Shown: positions 13,623 through 16,000 of the stretch, in pieces
How positions within the stretch are numbered: position 1 is the stretch's first letter
How the letters are laid out: each line of letters begins with the position of its first letter
Assembly (NCBI GenBank): GCA_964444975.1
Contig: CAYUJD010000087.1
Location: 1 to 16,000, forward strand
Length of the DNA stretch: 16,000 nt
Direction: 5' to 3'
Source: VBAS01 sp964444975
GTDB taxonomy: Bacteria; Bacteroidota; Bacteroidia; Chitinophagales; Chitinophagaceae
Translations under genes and position numbers: made by a program
Notes under the pieces: model-generated
Database searches by the model: none
Seen by the model: only the letters and a program-made list of their open reading frames with translations
Told to the model about the DNA's origin: nothing

Positions 13623-14843
13623 TTAAATCAAATGTGTGAGCAATCCATCTCTCAACTTCGGTTCGAACCAGGTGCTTTTCGGTGGCATCACACTGCCGCT
13701 GTCGGCAATGGCAAAAAGTTGTTCGATGGTAACCGGGAATAAACTGAAAGCAGCAGCCATTTCACCGCTGTTTACTCTGCGTTCCAGTTCATCAAGCCCG
13801 CGGATGCCGCCGACAAAATCAATGCGGCTGTCGGTTCGCGGGTCTTCGATGTCGAGAATTTTGTCTAAAACATTTTTCTGCAGTATGGAAACGTCCAGCA
13901 CTGCCACCGGGTCATCGGGGAAGGTTCCGTTTCTGGCAGTCAGTATATACCAGTTGCCTTCGAGGTACATACCAAACTCATGCATCGTGACCGGCTTTAC
14001 AGGTTCGGGGCTGTAGGTTATCATGAAATCTTCCTGCAATGCGCCGATAAATTCCTCTTTTGTCAAATCATTTAAGTCTTTTACCACCCGGTTGTAATCA
14101 AGTATGCTGAGCTGGCTTGCGGGAAAAATGGTGGTAAGAAAATATTTTGCGTTTTCATTTCCGGACAATTCTTTGCTCACTTTGGCTGCCGATGCAGCCC
14201 GGTGATGCCCGTCGGCAATGTAGGTATTGGGCACTTTGGTTTCAAACAGGCGTACGAGGGAATTGATGACATCATCCCTGTCAATCACCCACACGGTGTG
14301 CTGCACGCCGTCCCTGGCAACAAAATCGTAAACCGTTTTGTTTTTTGCCTTCCATCCGCTGATGAGTGCATTTATTTCCATCACATCGCGGTAAGCCAGG
14401 AATACATTGCCGGTTTGTGCCCGGGTGGCCAGCATATGGTCAATGCGGTCTTTTTCTTTTTCCAGCCGGGTGTATTCGTGTTTTTTAATCACATCATTAA
14501 AATAATCTTCCACCGATGACACACACAGCAGTCCCGTCTGGCTGCGGCCGTTCATTACCTGCTGGTAAATATAAAGGCAGGGTTTTGCCTCGCTGAAGAG
14601 AGTGCCGTTTTGAATAAAAAGCTCCAGGTTGGCTTTTGCTTTATCATAGACAGGCTGGCTGTGGATATCAATTCCTTCAGGCAAATCAATTTCAGATTTT
14701 GTTATTCGCAAAAAAGAGTAGTGATTACCCGCCGCTTCCTGTTTTGCTTCCCGGCTGTTCAACACATCGTAGGGTCGGGAAGCAACCTGCGCAGCCAGCT
14801 CAGCCGGGGGCCGAAGCGCTTTGAAAGGCCTGATGATTGCCAT
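13623..14843 (-). CDS. DUF1015 family protein
   Basis: 406 residues, normal for DUF1015. The start MAIIRPFKALRPP matches the family N-terminus, followed by RPYDVLNSREA (23-33) and NHYSFLRITK. Other conserved features are KHEYT (121-125, the family's (R/K)HExT element) and YIADGHHRAASAAK (208-221), an ADGHHR signature (D211, H213, H214, R215) like that of ParB/sulfiredoxin-type nucleotide-binding folds. The biochemical function of the family is not established to my knowledge. The gene begins 40 bp after the serC stop on the same strand. In many Bacteroidota this family lies beside serine biosynthesis genes, so a role in or regulation of serine/phosphoserine metabolism is a reasonable inference, not a demonstration. 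Cytoplasmic: no signal peptide or membrane segment. Confidence 0.9.
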   Translation of the reverse strand: MAIIRPFKALRPPAELAAQVASRPYDVLNSREAKQEAAGNHYSFLRITKSEIDLPEGIDIHSQPVYDKAKANLELFIQNGTLFSEAKPCLYIYQQVMNGRSQTGLLCVSSVEDYFNDVIKKHEYTRLEKEKDRIDHMLATRAQTGNVFLAYRDVMEINALISGWKAKNKTVYDFVARDGVQHTVWVIDRDDVINSLVRLFETKVPNTYIADGHHRAASAAKVSKELSGNENAKYFLTTIFPASQLSILDYNRVVKDLNDLTKEEFIGALQEDFMITYSPEPVKPVTMHEFGMYLEGNWYILTARNGTFPDDPVAVLDVSILQKNVLDKILDIEDPRTDSRIDFVGGIRGLDELERRVNSGEMAAAFSLFPVTIEQLFAIADSGSVMPPKSTWFEPKLRDGLLTHLI

Positions 14844-14883
14844 TTATTGATTACTGATTTTTGATTGTTTATTGGTAAAAAAA

Positions 14884-15975
14884 TTATCCTTTCTTTCCCG
14901 CAAACTCCTTCATCAGCTGCGTAATTGCCTCCACACTTTCATACGGCAGGGCATTGTACATGGAAACCCGGAAACCGCCCACGCTGCGGTGGCCTTTTAC
15001 ACCCACCATGCCTTCCTGCTTGCACAGGTCGAGAAATTCTTTTTCCTGTGCAGGGTCATGCATAACAAACACGGCGTTCATCATGCTTCGGTCTTCTTTT
15101 GCCACCACGCCTTTGAACACAGGCAGGCTGTCGAGGGTGTTGTAAAACAATTCTGCTTTCCGGGTGTTCATTTTCTCCAATGCAACCACGCCGCCCTGTT
15201 TTTTTATCCAGCGCAGCGTAAGCATGGCCACGTACACGGCAAATACCGGCGGCGTGTTCAGCATGCTGCCTTCCTTAATGTGATTGCGGTAATCCATCAT
15301 GCCGGGCAGCGCTCTGTTTATCTTGCCAAGAATCTTTTTATTTATTACAACTATATTCACTCCCGCGGCTCCCATATTTTTTTGTGCGCCGGCATAAATG
15401 AGGTCAAACCTATTGAAGTCAATCACCCGGCTCAGCACATCACTGCTCATGTCGGCCACCAGCGGCACACCGCAGTCGTACGGAATAGTTTTCCATTGCG
15501 TGCCGGCAATGGTTTCGTTGGTAGTGATGTGCAGGTATGCGGCAGTTGGGCTTACCGAGAGATCTTTGGGTATGCTGGTGTAGTTAGTGTCTTTTGAAGA
15601 GCCGGCAATTTCCACATGGCCGAAAAGTTTTGCTTCCTTGATGGCTTTGAGTGACCAGGTACCGGTTTCGATGTAAGCGGCCAGCCCGTTTTCATTCAGC
15701 AGGTTCATCGGTACCTGCATGAACTGGGTGGTAGCTCCACCGTGCATAAAGAGCACTTCATGGTCATCATCCAGCTTCATTAGTTCTTTTACCAAAGCCC
15801 TTGCCTCATCCATCACTGCCTGGAACAGCGGGGTACGATGCCCGATTTCAAGAATGGAAAGACCGGAATTGTTGTAATCAATTACGGCCCGGCTGGCTTC
15901 TTCAAAAACTTCTTTGGGTAAAACAGAAGGCCCGGCGCCGAAGTTGTGAATAATGGTTTTTCCTGTTGCAATCAT
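14884..15975 (-). CDS. serC: Phosphoserine aminotransferase
   Basis: 363 residues, full length. SerC makes 3-phosphoserine from 3-phosphohydroxypyruvate and glutamate, and also serves the pyridoxal-phosphate pathway in some bacteria. It is a cytoplasmic class V PLP enzyme. Seen: HNFGAGPSVLP (10-20, substrate/PLP-side N-terminal motif), ILEIGHRTPLF (41-51), FMHGGATTQFMQVPMNL (76-92), ADMSSDVLSR (174-183, PLP-binding Asp) and YAGAQKNMGAAG (194-205), with K199 the expected PLP lysine. The C-terminal substrate-binding part has VGVKGHRSVGGFRVSMYNA. All key residues are present. It is followed directly by DUF1015 on the same strand. serA, often placed between them in this phylum, is not here. The upstream region is cut by the window edge, so the promoter cannot be judged. 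Confidence 0.97.
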   Translation of the reverse strand: MIATGKTIIHNFGAGPSVLPKEVFEEASRAVIDYNNSGLSILEIGHRTPLFQAVMDEARALVKELMKLDDDHEVLFMHGGATTQFMQVPMNLLNENGLAAYIETGTWSLKAIKEAKLFGHVEIAGSSKDTNYTSIPKDLSVSPTAAYLHITTNETIAGTQWKTIPYDCGVPLVADMSSDVLSRVIDFNRFDLIYAGAQKNMGAAGVNIVVINKKILGKINRALPGMMDYRNHIKEGSMLNTPPVFAVYVAMLTLRWIKKQGGVVALEKMNTRKAELFYNTLDSLPVFKGVVAKEDRSMMNAVFVMHDPAQEKEFLDLCKQEGMVGVKGHRSVGGFRVSMYNALPYESVEAITQLMKEFAGKKG

Positions 15976-16000
15976 AATGCTGAAAGGTTGATTAATAGAA

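Noticed and set aside
14872..15597. 241-residue plus-strand frame opposite serC
   Set aside because: His/Phe/Val-rich antisense shadow; serC has every catalytic motif on the other strand.

Overview
The window looks like chromosomal DNA of a Bacteroidota bacterium, most likely from the Chitinophagaceae/Sphingobacteriia side. The reasons are TAnnTTTG-type promoter boxes, starts without Shine-Dalgarno sites, a tRNA without an encoded CCA end, a DUF4834 protein, IF-2 with a very long charged linker, and signal peptides cleaved just before glutamine. The order is inferred from the proteins and is not proven.

Left part (1-2606): the 3' part of a CAT-anticodon tRNA, then a visibly AT-richer minus-strand cassette. 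The cassette holds a 372-residue lipoprotein, a 213-residue outer-membrane beta-barrel protein and a third, broken beta-barrel gene. I rebuilt the broken gene from two fragments and a tail that lies past an in-frame stop. It carries one frameshift and one nonsense codon, and a perfect 38-bp palindrome ends at the frameshift site.

Central part (2607-7770): a small DUF4834 membrane protein on the minus strand, divergent from the classic rimP-nusA-infB translation/transcription operon on the plus strand. The operon has a good Bacteroidota promoter and a 26-bp perfect palindrome in its leader. An inverted pair of four-heptad repeats separates nusA from infB.

Right part (7771-16000): a 383-bp non-coding stretch with at least three REP-like hairpins sharing the core CGTTCC-GNN-GGAACG, then a SurA/parvulin-type periplasmic chaperone on the plus strand. 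Everything after that is on the minus strand. In transcription order these are serC, a DUF1015 gene and a secreted TPR protein, which ends in a clear intrinsic terminator. They are followed by a long-chain acyl-CoA synthetase and a DgoK-family sugar-acid kinase.

Most of the window is core housekeeping. I see no defence system, transposase, CRISPR array or biosynthetic cluster. The points worth a second look are the decayed outer-membrane gene with its palindrome, the two structured elements inside the rimP-nusA-infB transcript, the REP-like hairpin group, and serC next to DUF1015 without serA.
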